Shown: positions 31,272-40,000 of the stretch, piece after piece
Layout of the letters: each line of letters begins with the position of its first letter
Position numbering within the stretch: position 1 is the stretch's first letter
Origin: JAAXHB01 sp965221635
GTDB taxonomy: Bacteria; Actinomycetota; Acidimicrobiia; Acidimicrobiales; Aldehydirespiratoraceae
Length of the DNA: 64,000 nt
Direction: 5' to 3'
Assembly (NCBI GenBank): GCA_965221635.1
Contig: OZ244902.1
Coordinates: 2,604,001 to 2,668,000 of the forward strand
Position numbers and translations under genes: made by a program
Notes under the pieces: generated by a model
What the model saw: the letters and a program-made list of their open reading frames with translations, nothing else
Database searches by the model: none
What the model was told of the DNA's origin: nothing

Positions 31272-31883
31272 CTACTGCTCTGAGCGGTCGCTGCGAACGG
31301 ATTGTTCCATCTCGGCGACCACGCACGCCGACACCGCCGTGTGGGCGATGTGTTCGCCGAGGTCCTTGTCGGTGTTGATGCAGCACATCACCACCAGGGT
31401 CACGCCGAGGCCCTCGTCGTAGATGAGGCTCACCGCGATCTGCTCGTTTCCGGTGAGAGCGGCCTGGGGCAGGTCCAGGTCGTAGTCGAGCGGGATCTCC
31501 GTTTGCATGTCGCTGATCACGTCGTCCACGCGAGCAGCCGGCAACAACGTGGCGAAGGCGTAGGACGTCACCCCGTCAGCGGAGATCTCGTACAGGCCGC
31601 TGCCCAGGTGGCGAACGCCGTCCATGGAGGTGGTGAGCGACAGTGTGGGCGAGGCCCCGAACGACGCGCCTCCCTGCTCGAAGAGCCGATTGCCCTCGTT
31701 GGTGTTGGTCACGATCAGGTCGCGGAACTCGGCAGGGTGAAGCATGCACCGTGGATCGGTGAGTGGCCCCACCAGACATTGAACTCCGTTGTCGCCCGAC
31801 ACCTCCAGGCGCGTACCGGGCAGGTGGAAGGCCAATGCGGCCGCCATCTGCAGGGATCCGTCTTTGTGATTAAGTGTGGTCAT
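31272..31883 (-). CDS. Conserved-looking hypothetical protein
   Basis: 203 residues, no signal peptide or membrane helix, with AAAGGAG placed ideally before the ATG at 31883. I do not recognise the family. The sequence alternates beta-like strands (GTRLEVSGDNGVQCLVG, ASPTLSLTTSM) with two helices, and the C-terminus has a helical EHIAHTAVSACVVAEMEQSV. Composition matches other genes here. It is alone, convergent to the preceding operon, and has a hairpin in its leader, so no function can be inferred. Confidence 0.6.
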   Translation of the reverse strand: MTTLNHKDGSLQMAAALAFHLPGTRLEVSGDNGVQCLVGPLTDPRCMLHPAEFRDLIVTNTNEGNRLFEQGGASFGASPTLSLTTSMDGVRHLGSGLYEISADGVTSYAFATLLPAARVDDVISDMQTEIPLDYDLDLPQAALTGNEQIAVSLIYDEGLGVTLVVMCCINTDKDLGEHIAHTAVSACVVAEMEQSVRSDRSEQ

Positions 31884-31970
31884 GACTGCTCCTTTGGATC
31901 CGATTTGGGGCTTTAGGGGCGATACAAACTAGTGAACCGCGCCAAGCGAGGTCGGACGTTTGAAACGAAG

Positions 31971-31994
31971 AGGCCGACGGCGGCCTTTTTCCGC
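31971..31994 (+). terminator. Rho-independent terminator-like hairpin
   Basis: AGGCCG-ACGG-CGGCCT followed by TTTT is a six-base perfect stem with a run of four T on the plus strand. No plus-strand gene ends just before it, so it may be a relic or, read on the minus strand, a structure in the leader of the hypothetical gene starting at 31883. Confidence 0.45.
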
Positions 31995-32181
31995 CCTCGC
32001 GCGAGGGGTCGGCCAGCCACGGCGTGACCGCTGTGGAGGCTCGCTCGGACCTCTCGCTGAACACGGCCGCAGGACTGTTCCCATTCGGATTTCCAACCCA
32101 GTGGATCGGGTCCGGCTGTCCGTCATGCCGCATCACGAGATGCACTCTAATCACAAGTTCTGGGCTATTGCCACCAGAACA

Positions 32182-32218
32182 TCTGTTGCTACATTAAAAG
32201 CACTTGTGCTTCAACAGA
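32182..32218. repeat. Nested inverted repeats in an A+T-rich gap
   Basis: TCTGTTG (32182-32188) pairs with CAACAGA (32212-32218), and directly inside the right arm is the palindrome AAGCAC-TT-GTGCTT (32198-32211). The layout suits a regulatory site or a cruciform; no gene starts close on either strand, the nearest reading frames being more than 150 bases away. Confidence 0.45.
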
Positions 32219-32375
32219 ATCACTGTGCAAGAGAGTAAGATTACAGTAACTTTCGATTCATTACAATCTATTCGCATGTGGCGATGGCTTCGAATCGGGA
32301 GTGATAGCAGGCAGGCTGGTCGGGCTGCTGCGGATCGGCCTGCGACAACGGGCATCGGCCACGCCGCCTTTGTGA

Positions 32376-33242
32376 TCAGTCGCCTGGGGCGTCTCGCAGT
32401 TCCCTCATTCCGATCAACTCGATGGGTTGATCGGCAAGCCATTGCCTCCACTGGTCTGTGCCGAACAGGGCGTACTCGTCGGTGCGCACGTGGTGCTGGT
32501 GGGGCTCGATCTGTTCGATCTCGGCTCCGCCGGGCGCGCACGGGTGGAACGCGCAGTACACCAGGCCGGGGTCGTCGCCCAGGTGGCCGAGCAGTGCGGG
32601 ATAGTCGGCGTCGCGGCTTCGGGGCCGATCGAAGTCCGTCTCGATCACCTCGTCGAACACGGGCATGCCCGCGGCACGGGCCTGCTGCACCGCTTCGTTG
32701 TAGGGGCCGTCATCGGCGCCCGCGAGGTGCCTGATCGGCCCGTATGCGCCCATGGTTGGCGTGAGCAGCACCGGCAGGTTGTAGGCGATGCCGAGTTGCA
32801 CGTAGCGGTCGCACCATTCCGGCGCCAGAGCCGCACCCATGTGAGCATCCAGGTGGGTCACGTCGATGCCCGCGTCGAGGGCTCGCTCAACCTGGGCTCT
32901 CCATTCGGCTTCCACCGCGTCGGGCTCCGCGTGGCGCCGCACCGAGGCCACGTCGGGCCACATGTAGCCGTCGTTGTCGATCAGGCCCGAGGCCTTGGTT
33001 GCCCGGGTGATCGGAGCCCATCGGTAGTAGCGCATCTCCGAGGTGATCGTGAGATGCACACCCAGATCCAGGGAACTGTCGCCCGCGGCCATGTCAGCCA
33101 TTTCGCTGAACCAGGGGCACGGCACCATCACCGACCCGGCAGTGATCGTGCCGTGACGCGACAGTTCCTCAAAGGCCCGGTTGGCACCGTGACACATCCC
33201 CACATCATCAGCATGAACAACAACCCGAGCCACCGAACCCAC
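32376..33242 (-). CDS. YdjC/ChbG-like carbohydrate deacetylase
   Basis: About 288 residues of the YdjC family, metal-dependent deacetylases of N-acetylated sugars such as diacetylchitobiose. Motifs: VVVHADDVGMCHGANRA with the paired Asp, a His in LGVHLT, HLDAHMG, and FHPC toward the C-terminus. The start is uncertain; the GTG at 33242 puts the first beta strand at the N-terminus, and a TTG at 33269 with a GGGAGGG nearby is also possible. Downstream of an island that includes an enolase-superfamily dehydratase, it could act in the same sugar-derived pathway. Confidence 0.82.
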   Translation of the reverse strand: MGSVARVVVHADDVGMCHGANRAFEELSRHGTITAGSVMVPCPWFSEMADMAAGDSSLDLGVHLTITSEMRYYRWAPITRATKASGLIDNDGYMWPDVASVRRHAEPDAVEAEWRAQVERALDAGIDVTHLDAHMGAALAPEWCDRYVQLGIAYNLPVLLTPTMGAYGPIRHLAGADDGPYNEAVQQARAAGMPVFDEVIETDFDRPRSRDADYPALLGHLGDDPGLVYCAFHPCAPGGAEIEQIEPHQHHVRTDEYALFGTDQWRQWLADQPIELIGMRELRDAPGD

Positions 33243-33524
33243 AGTACCCAACCCAAACCCTCCCACCAAGCCCCAAGCCGACCATCAAGAGCAACGGCCA
33301 GGATGAACTGCCGCGCCTAGCTGCCCACCGCTGACGCCGCCAAGATGAACTGCCGCAAAGGCTCCAGGTCGTGAGCCCAGTACAGCGCAAGGCCATCCCG
33401 CTGAGCCTGTGGTGGCGTCCGAGGAATTGAGCCCACCACCGTGTCTGTGTGGGCGGTGCAATCGCCTGGCAGCGGCGTGGATTCCTCCAAGGTTTGGCAG
33501 GAGTTCAGCGATTGGTGGGTGGGG

Positions 33525-34697
33525 TTAGGGGGCTGCTGTTCGGCCTGATTCGTGTTCGGGGAACAGCTCTGCGTAGGTGTCGCCCTCCACGTAGCTGTGG
33601 CGCGCCAGGGCCTCCTCGTCGACGTGTACGCCCAGTCCGGGGCCGGTGGGGGCCACGATGACGCCTCCTGCGGTGTCACCGAGGGCGAGGCCCGGGTTAT
33701 CGCCGATGTCGGTGATCATCGGCTGGTGGGGGTCGATGTCGTATTCGCAGAGGCGCACCCGTGCAGCGGTGGCCCAGTGCAGGTTGGCGGCGAGCCCGAC
33801 CACCGTCGGGCCGCCCACATGGGGAATCACCTCCACCGCGGCACGTTCGGCCAGGGCGACAATGTCCATGCACGCCGAGATCCCGCCCACCAACGAGGCG
33901 TCGGGTTCGAACACCCGAGCCGCGTCGAGGCGGGCCAACTCGGCGTACGCACGAGGCGAGTACACCCGCTCGCCCACGGCCACACGGATCGACGAATTGC
34001 GCTGCAGACGTTGCAATCCCTCGATCTGATACTGCGGTATCGGCTCCTCGAAGAAGTGAATCCGGTACTGCTTGATGCGCTCGGTGAGCTCGATCGCGGA
34101 ATCGGGATCATGGAACCAGTACGAGTCCACCCCCATCAGAAGGTCGGGGCCCACATGGTCGCGCACCGTGGCCACCACCTCTGTGTCTGCGTCCACCGTG
34201 CGACCAAGGCGCACCTTCACGCCCTTGTAACCCAAATCCACGCACTGGTCGAAGTAATGGGCATGCCACTGTGCGGACTCCTCGAACATCGTGGTGCCGG
34301 TGCCGTACAGCGGGATCGGGTAGGCCCGGCCTCCCAGCAGTTGATGAACCGGAGCGTCGAGAGACTTGCCGAGCAGATCCCAAAGAGCGATCTCCACCGC
34401 GCCGATGGTTTGGCTGGTGAGGCCCTCCCATCCCAGGTATCCGTCCAGCGCCACTTTCAGGTCGGCCACGCGGTCACGGATGGCGAGCGCGTCGCGGCCA
34501 ACGAGGTGGCGGGCGCACACGTCGTCCACCACCGCTCGAAACACGGTGGGGTAGGAGTGCCCCCAGTTGGTGGACGACTCACCCCAGCCAACGAGGCCGG
34601 TGTCGGTCTCGATTCTCACCAGCGCAAAGCTGCGCTGCATGTCCGGGTCGATCTTGCGGTACCCGCCAAGCACCGCACGAGCGTCTGCAATTCTCAT
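33525..34697 (-). CDS. Enolase-superfamily (mandelate racemase/sugar-acid dehydratase) enzyme
   Basis: 390 residues with both enolase-superfamily domains: N-terminal capping domain (FALVRIETDTGLVGWGESS) and C-terminal barrel. The acid/base and metal positions are readable: GVKVRLG for the second-strand Lys motif, metal ligands Asp in GVDSYW, Glu in FFEEPIP and Glu in AVGERVYS, and the His of VIPHVGG as the second base. This pattern fits the mandelate racemase subgroup, where many members dehydrate sugar acids. The ATG at 34697, with GGGAGGG upstream, is chosen over an earlier frame. Product unknown, but the adjacent aldo/keto reductase suggests sugar oxidation. Confidence 0.88.
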   Translation of the reverse strand: MRIADARAVLGGYRKIDPDMQRSFALVRIETDTGLVGWGESSTNWGHSYPTVFRAVVDDVCARHLVGRDALAIRDRVADLKVALDGYLGWEGLTSQTIGAVEIALWDLLGKSLDAPVHQLLGGRAYPIPLYGTGTTMFEESAQWHAHYFDQCVDLGYKGVKVRLGRTVDADTEVVATVRDHVGPDLLMGVDSYWFHDPDSAIELTERIKQYRIHFFEEPIPQYQIEGLQRLQRNSSIRVAVGERVYSPRAYAELARLDAARVFEPDASLVGGISACMDIVALAERAAVEVIPHVGGPTVVGLAANLHWATAARVRLCEYDIDPHQPMITDIGDNPGLALGDTAGGVIVAPTGPGLGVHVDEEALARHSYVEGDTYAELFPEHESGRTAAP

Positions 34698-34932
34698 TTC
34701 TGCCCTCCCGTGGTTGAACCGATCGTTGAGTTCGAGTGCCATCGTTGAGCCGAGCCGGGCGGCGGGGCCACTGTGACACACCCTGATCCTCGGGGCCTCC
34801 CTTGGCTCAGCGCTCGCCGTCGCCCCTGCAGTTCTGCTCCATCACAACAACGCGGCCCGAGATCCGAGCCCCCGAAATCCCCAGGCCCGCAGCGCTGCCT
34901 GGCCAAGCCGGAAGATCGGTTTGAGCGAACGT

Positions 34933-35919
34933 TCAGCATTCGGACTCGGCGATCAGGCCTTCGCGGCCCAGGTCGGCCCACAGGTCGTCACCAACGGGCG
35001 CGCTCAGGGCGGCCAGGTTGTCATCGGGCTCATCGGGCGACGCCATCCCCACCACCAGTGCGCTCACCCCTGCGCGACGGGCCACGAAGGCGAGGGCCGC
35101 CTGTCGCAGTGTGACGTTGTGGCGGGCACAAACCGCTTCGATGGCGATCGCTCGCCGCAGAACTGAGGGCTCTGCGGGCGCGTAGTCGTACCAGGATCCT
35201 TGCGCTGCTCTGGCCAGAACGCCGCTGTTGAACACCCCGGCCGCCAGGAACGCCACACCCGAGGTTGCGCAACGGTCGATCACCTCGGCGGCGCTCTGGT
35301 CGAGCAGCGTGTAGCGGCCGGCGACCATCACGAGGTCAACCCCGCCGTGATCCAGGAACGCCTCGGCCACCGACACGGTGTTGGTGCCCACCGACACGGC
35401 GTCGATCACACCCTGGTCCCTCAACTCCAGCAACGCCCGCAGTGAACCCTCAAGCGCCTGTGGCAGATGATCGTCGGGATCATGCACGTGACAGATGTTC
35501 ACCCGCTCAAGACCCAGACGCTCAAGGCTGGACTCCAACGAGCGGTGCGCGGCGTCGTACCCAAAGTCGAAGATGGCATCGGGCCCGCCGTCGGGGCCGG
35601 TAACGAGCAGGCGACCCACCTTGGTGGTCACCGTCACCGGCGCTCCACCCCCTTGGCGCCAGCGGGCCAGCGTGTCGCCAAGGCGCACTTCAGCCTCGCC
35701 AAGCCCGTAGAACGGCGCGGTGTCAAAGAACCGGAACCCGCATTCCAAACCGCGCCACACGGCGGCCATGGCGGTACCGGCGTCGTTTCCCCAGTAAATC
35801 GACGCCAATGGCGCGGTGCCGAAACCCAGTCGGGGCAGACGAAAACCCGACCGTGCAAGCTCGATGGTCTGAGAAGGCTCCGAGATCACAGGCGGGCGGC
35901 CGCTACGCCTCCGGGACAT
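34933..35919 (-). CDS. Aldo/keto reductase (aldose/fucose dehydrogenase-like)
   Basis: NAD(P)H-dependent (alpha/beta)8 oxidoreductase of about 328 residues. Tetrad residues: Asp and Tyr in FFDTAPFYGLGE, Lys in TTKVGR, and His in HVHDPDD. The N-terminal LGFGTAPLASIYW region and the HDP-type motif are typical of D-threo-aldose or L-fucose dehydrogenases. The start is placed at the ATG at 35919, seven bases after a -10-like TAATGT, giving a nearly leaderless message; a longer frame begins at 35952. With the neighbouring enolase-superfamily enzyme this could form a non-phosphorylative sugar oxidation branch. Confidence 0.85.
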   Translation of the reverse strand: MSRRRSGRPPVISEPSQTIELARSGFRLPRLGFGTAPLASIYWGNDAGTAMAAVWRGLECGFRFFDTAPFYGLGEAEVRLGDTLARWRQGGGAPVTVTTKVGRLLVTGPDGGPDAIFDFGYDAAHRSLESSLERLGLERVNICHVHDPDDHLPQALEGSLRALLELRDQGVIDAVSVGTNTVSVAEAFLDHGGVDLVMVAGRYTLLDQSAAEVIDRCATSGVAFLAAGVFNSGVLARAAQGSWYDYAPAEPSVLRRAIAIEAVCARHNVTLRQAALAFVARRAGVSALVVGMASPDEPDDNLAALSAPVGDDLWADLGREGLIAESEC

Positions 35920-36070
35920 CAACAACACATTAGCTTTGACCACATCGAACATTGGCAGTGTGGTGGTGATCTGACCAGCGGCATCGGCGTTGTCGGCCTG
36001 CGGTGGCGATCAGTTCAACAAACGAGATCGACCGCCGCGCCCGGGTACCATCCCCGATGCGCGAACCAAA

Positions 36071-36120
36071 GACGGGTGTGGCTCCGAAACGGGTGTTGCC
36101 CAGGGACGGGTGTTGCCCAG
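36071..36120. promoter_or_regulatory. Direct repeats upstream of the XRE-cupin regulator
   Basis: ACGGGTGTTGCCCAG occurs exactly at 36089-36103 and 36106-36120, period 17, with a third degraded copy beginning at 36071 (GACGGGTGTGGCT). They end 40 bases before the regulator's GTG and could be sites for that protein or another regulator controlling the divergent aldo/keto reductase as well. Confidence 0.45.
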
Positions 36121-36159
36121 CGCGCCGCACTGTGAACATGGCCGCGGTAACCTTCAAGC

Positions 36160-36852
36160 GTGAGTAAGACAAGCAATATTGCAGAGCACATAAAATCCGC
36201 CCCGGCGGAGACCACGGGACGGCCTGGTGGCTCTTCGGGTTCGGTCAGGCGCAACGACCCGAGCCATTGGCTCGCCCTGGCGCAGCTAGGGCGAGCAGTG
36301 AGGGATCGTCGCAAGGAACTAGGGCTCACCCAGTACGACGTGGCGGCGGACACGGGGCTGTCGGTGCCCTTCCTGAGCCAGGTCGAGAACAGCAACGCCG
36401 CGCCGAGCCTCGTGTCTTTGTTTGCCATCGCCAAGGCGTTGCGCACAACTCCCGAGCGCCTACTTGCGGGCCCAAGGTCCGATGAGGTCGTACACGTGCC
36501 CTGCACCGACGGCCAGCGTTACCGCATCAACGACTCCAAACAGGTGGCCTACCGTCGTCAACTCAGCGGCCTTCAGGAACCTTTCAGCGTTGCCGAGTAC
36601 GTGCTGGAATCCGGCGCGGAAGTGGGCGGCTTCCAGGCATCCGCGGGAAGGGAAATGATCCACGTCACAGCGGGCTGCCTTGTGGTGGACCTTCAAGCCG
36701 AAACCGGTGAGACCAACCGCTACGAACTCAACCCGGGCGACACGCTCACCTACCACACCGCTGTTCCGCATCGCTGGACACCGACCGGGCCCAAGCGCAC
36801 CCGCTTCGTACACGTGGCCTGCGATCATCCGAGCCCGGAGTCCGAGCACTAA
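36160..36852 (+). CDS. XRE-family regulator with C-terminal cupin domain
   Basis: 230-residue regulator: an N-terminal extension (about 30 residues), then an XRE helix-turn-helix with LGRAVRDRRKELGLTQYDVA, DTGLSVPFLSQVENSNAAPS, and from about residue 120 a cupin sensor domain (EYVLESGAEVGGF, HVTAGCLVVDL, LNPGDTLTYHTAVPHRW). The His in the last motif is where a cupin would bind metal or ligand. The GTG start follows a TAACCT -10-like box by six bases. The cluster contains several oxygenases and a sugar-related pair, so the effector may be one of their small-molecule substrates. Confidence 0.88.
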   Translation: MSKTSNIAEHIKSAPAETTGRPGGSSGSVRRNDPSHWLALAQLGRAVRDRRKELGLTQYDVAADTGLSVPFLSQVENSNAAPSLVSLFAIAKALRTTPERLLAGPRSDEVVHVPCTDGQRYRINDSKQVAYRRQLSGLQEPFSVAEYVLESGAEVGGFQASAGREMIHVTAGCLVVDLQAETGETNRYELNPGDTLTYHTAVPHRWTPTGPKRTRFVHVACDHPSPESEH

Positions 36853-36893
36853 GGCCCAACAGTCTGGGGCCTTCGCCAAGCCGGGGAGAGTGG

Positions 36894-37760
36894 CTACCCC
36901 CCAACCAGCGGAAAGTGATCGCAGGCGAGCCGGTCGCCGTCGCTCAGGCCGTGGGGGAGGGCCTGCCAGAAGATCGCGGCTTGTTCGCCGTGGTCGTGGT
37001 AACGGGCATCGGGATGGATCCAGCGCGTGGACAGTCGACGAAACAAGCCACGGCCGCTGGGCTCAGCACTCGTTGAGTGCAACAGACGAGAATCGAACGC
37101 CACTGCGTCACCCGCCACAAAGTCCCAAGACCTCACCTGGTACAGCTCCGGGTGGCCGTCGATGTTGGGCACGGCCGGCAGCGCAGAGCCACCGCCGATC
37201 GTGGATCTGTCCGACGCGAACTCCACCGGGGAGTAAAGCTCGCCTCGATGTGATCCCGGAACCACGCGCAGCGACGCTGAGGCGTCCACGTCATCGAGGG
37301 TCACCCAGATCGTGACGAAGGGTCGATCGACGTTGTAGTAGGGATGATCCTGATGCCAGGGGCTTCCGCTGGTGGCGCCCGGCTCGGAGAGGAACCACTG
37401 GTCCTCGATGAACACCACCGTCTCGGAGCCAAGCAGTGTTGTCGCGGCTCGGGTGAGCGGACTCGACCTGGCCAACTCGGCGAACGTGTCGTTGGTGAAC
37501 CAGCAGAACAGGTCACTCTCCACCAATGGTTCACCTTCGGCCGACAGAACGCCGTGGAACCGGCTCGGGGCGTCGCGGCAAACATCGAGGGCTTGCCGGA
37601 GGCGCTCAACCCAATCCGAGCCGAGCAGCCCTCTGAGCACCACCACACCCTCGCTTCGCATCTGCGCGCGCAGGGCCTGCGCGTCGGCTGCCGGGCGGTG
37701 ATCGACACCCTCACCCGCAGCACCAAGCGCAGCCCCAGGAGGCGGTGTCACCGAACTCAT
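36894..37760 (-). CDS. Phytanoyl-CoA dioxygenase family protein (Fe(II)/2-oxoglutarate)
   Basis: 288-residue PhyH-family dioxygenase. The iron facial triad is visible as His-x-Asp in SPWHQDHPY and the distal His in SRLLHSTSAEP, with the 2-oxoglutarate-binding Arg in RRLSTRWIHP. It should hydroxylate an acyl or other organic substrate using iron and 2-oxoglutarate. It follows the Rieske-beta/alpha genes of this strand by 30 bases and so probably acts in the same route. Target unknown. Confidence 0.88.
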   Translation of the reverse strand: MSSVTPPPGAALGAAGEGVDHRPAADAQALRAQMRSEGVVVLRGLLGSDWVERLRQALDVCRDAPSRFHGVLSAEGEPLVESDLFCWFTNDTFAELARSSPLTRAATTLLGSETVVFIEDQWFLSEPGATSGSPWHQDHPYYNVDRPFVTIWVTLDDVDASASLRVVPGSHRGELYSPVEFASDRSTIGGGSALPAVPNIDGHPELYQVRSWDFVAGDAVAFDSRLLHSTSAEPSGRGLFRRLSTRWIHPDARYHDHGEQAAIFWQALPHGLSDGDRLACDHFPLVGG

Positions 37761-37790
37761 GGCGCGCTCATGTCCCGGAGTGCGCCCGCA

Positions 37791-39110
37791 TCAGCGCGCA
37801 AGGGTGCGGGCGGGTGTGCGCATCAGCTGGGCGTATCGGGCGAGGTAGCCGCGTTGGGGGGCCTCCGAGGTGATCGGGCCGGGTTCGGTTGGGTCGTCGG
37901 CGCCGTCTGGGCCAATGCCTCGGCTCACGTCCACCCATTCCATTTCGGGGATGGAAAGGCCGCGTTGGGCCCGTTCGAACATGTCGAGGTCGTCGGGAGT
38001 GCCGAAACTCACGAAGTCCTCGTCGGCCCGCAAGCGCATCATGTCTATCTCGGGGGCCGCATCGGGCGCCGAGCACAGCCACAACCACAGACGGGTGCGC
38101 GTAACCGAGATCGGCTCCACCACCAGCAGCTGGTTGCCCACGAAGATCAAGTTCGGAAACAGCGACAGGTTGGCCATGCTGCCGGTGGCGAGATTCACCT
38201 GATCGGCGTTGCCGCCACGGGCGAGGGATTCGGCAAGTTGCTCCGAGAAGGGCGTTGGCCGCATCGTCGCCCAGGGGCCTTGGGGAATGCCAGGGCGCTG
38301 ATCCACCAGCATGTGGCCGTTGCCCAGGCCCACCGCGAACATGTCGGTTTGGCCAGGGTCACGCGCCAGAACTGTTTCGGTGCTGGTGTGTTGGCCCAGC
38401 GTGTTGTAGGAGTGATGGGCGAAGGTGGCGTGCAAGCCGTCGGATGCGTTGTCCCATGACAGCTTCCAGTTCCCCTCGAACTCGAGCTTCTGGGGAGAGG
38501 GCAACACGGCCAGTCGGGATCCGGGATGGCGATCGATGATCATGTCGAACGGTTCGCGGGCCGCGCCCAGCCAGTCCTGCAGCGGTTCGGGGTCTGCATT
38601 GAGGGTGGCGAATATGAAGCCCCTGTAGGACTGCGCCAGCAACTTTCCCAGCGAAAGGGTGGAGCGGTCCTTTACCGGGTGGTTGGCAGGGAACGGCATT
38701 GCCACGAGGCGACCGTCGTTGGAGAACGTCCAGCCGTGGTAGGGGCACCGGAATCGTCTGCAGTTGCCGCCGTCGGATGTGTTGAGTTGTGTGCCGCGGT
38801 GGGTGCAACGGTTCAACAACACGTTGACGTCGCCGTTTGATCTTCGGGTGACAAGCAGCGGGCGGCCACCCAGCGTTGTGGTGGTGAAGTCGCCTGGTTC
38901 GGGGATTTGGCTCTCGTGACCCACGTAACACCACGACGCGGCGAACACGCAACTCATCTCCAGGTCAAATATGGCGGGATCGGTGTACAGGCGCCTGTGA
39001 ACCCTGTGGGGTTGCACCAAATGGCGCACCAGTGCCTCAGGCAGACAGTCTGAGGTGACCGGCTGTGCCTCAAGTGTGGCTTCGGGAGGGTGGAGGGGTG
39101 CAGAGTTCAT
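37791..39110 (-). CDS. Aromatic-ring-hydroxylating dioxygenase alpha subunit (Rieske, canonical)
   Basis: 439-residue large subunit of a Rieske non-heme iron oxygenase. The 2Fe-2S ligands are intact: Cys-x-His in RCTHRG and Cys-x2-His in RCPYHGW. The catalytic domain has the bridging Asp and iron His residues in ASDGLHATFAHHSY. It should insert oxygen into an aromatic or other ring with electrons from a reductase. No reductase or ferredoxin gene is in the window, so these must come from elsewhere. A SnoaL-type beta-subunit gene lies immediately upstream on the same strand, and a PhyH dioxygenase is downstream. Confidence 0.92.
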   Translation of the reverse strand: MNSAPLHPPEATLEAQPVTSDCLPEALVRHLVQPHRVHRRLYTDPAIFDLEMSCVFAASWCYVGHESQIPEPGDFTTTTLGGRPLLVTRRSNGDVNVLLNRCTHRGTQLNTSDGGNCRRFRCPYHGWTFSNDGRLVAMPFPANHPVKDRSTLSLGKLLAQSYRGFIFATLNADPEPLQDWLGAAREPFDMIIDRHPGSRLAVLPSPQKLEFEGNWKLSWDNASDGLHATFAHHSYNTLGQHTSTETVLARDPGQTDMFAVGLGNGHMLVDQRPGIPQGPWATMRPTPFSEQLAESLARGGNADQVNLATGSMANLSLFPNLIFVGNQLLVVEPISVTRTRLWLWLCSAPDAAPEIDMMRLRADEDFVSFGTPDDLDMFERAQRGLSIPEMEWVDVSRGIGPDGADDPTEPGPITSEAPQRGYLARYAQLMRTPARTLAR

Positions 39111-39168
39111 GGTTGGTGCTCCGGCGCGGCGAGGGTGTGACCGGCAGCAGCGGGCGCTCGCACGGTGC

Positions 39169-39711
39169 TCACAGGATGAAGCTCGGGTTGCGCACGCCCA
39201 CCGTGAGTGGCGGAAGGATCAGGATCTTGGTGCGAATTTGCAACGAGGGGCCTGTGAGTTCGTGGATCTGGTGACCGGCAACCTGTTGGTGGCGTCCTCG
39301 GCGGAACTCGTCGATCAGGATTGAGGTGCGGGTGATCACGGTGTCGTTCAACGGCCAGGCCTCCACCGCCGACACCACTCGGGTTGTGCTCGACGGCGGG
39401 TTCTGACCCCAAGCGGCCGGGTCTCGCCGCCACATCACCCGTTCACGAATGCGGCGATGGTCGTCGCAGAACAGCGACTGATCCATCGCCGGGTGGAGTG
39501 CATCCCCGATCGGCACCCACAGCACCGCATCGGTGGCCCAAAGATCCAGCCACTCCTCGAAACGGCCCGAATCCAACAACCGTGCCTCGTAGGCCACAAC
39601 GGGTAGCGCCTCGGCGGTGGCAGCCGAGTCCGACATGGGTGCGTTGCGGACGAACTCCACCAAGGCGGCCACCTCGTCGTAGCGGGGCACTGCCGGGAGA
39701 GCTGAGTTCAC
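39169..39711 (-). CDS. Aromatic-ring-hydroxylating dioxygenase beta subunit (SnoaL-like)
   Basis: 180 residues from a GTG at 39711 with CGGAGC upstream, near the usual 160-185 residues of beta subunits. The NTF2/SnoaL-like fold is suggested by YEARLLDSGRFEEWLDLWA, an early conserved segment, and by the IRERVMWRRDPAAW and TRTSILIDEFRRGRH strands. Beta subunits stabilise the alpha3beta3 enzyme. The reading frame is open back to 39819, so a longer start cannot be ruled out, but the extra residues are Arg/Pro-rich and unlike the family. The alpha-subunit gene starts 58 bases downstream. Confidence 0.8.
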   Translation of the reverse strand: MNSALPAVPRYDEVAALVEFVRNAPMSDSAATAEALPVVAYEARLLDSGRFEEWLDLWATDAVLWVPIGDALHPAMDQSLFCDDHRRIRERVMWRRDPAAWGQNPPSSTTRVVSAVEAWPLNDTVITRTSILIDEFRRGRHQQVAGHQIHELTGPSLQIRTKILILPPLTVGVRNPSFIL

Positions 39712-40000
39712 AGGTCGCTCCGCGCCGTGCCGAGCGGACATGCGAGGCGGTCCTGCGCCTGTCGGTTCGTGACGTTCATCGAGCCTTGAGGCGCGGCCCG
39801 GCGCTGACCCGGTGATCATCGCAATCGACCCGCAACCACGCGATCCCTGAACGTTTGCGGGGGTGGGATCACAGTGATGATCCTACGCATTGCCCTGTGT
39901 TCCTCACCGCAAAAGAACTGCGGGCGATATTTCTGATTGAGCCGTTGGGCGGCACCCGGACGCGGTGCCGGCGACATGCCGCTCATGCGTCCACCCGCGG

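Larger units (their letters stand above)
31884..32375. other. Noncoding gap with A+T-rich centre
   Basis: No gene is seen in these 490 bases. Bases 32100-32280 are clearly A+T-richer than the flanks and contain the inverted repeats described at 32182-32218; a terminator-like hairpin lies at 31971-31994. Confidence 0.5.

Noticed and set aside
31870..32154. 94-codon frame upstream of the hypothetical gene at 31272
   Set aside because: No ribosome binding site, no recognisable motif, and it overlaps a hairpin and the leader of the next gene.
33243..33524. A short gene tail ending in LEPLRQFILAASAVGS on the minus strand near 33320
   Set aside because: Only the last two dozen codons look protein-like and the rest of the frame is Thr/Pro-rich noise, so it is too little to call a pseudogene.
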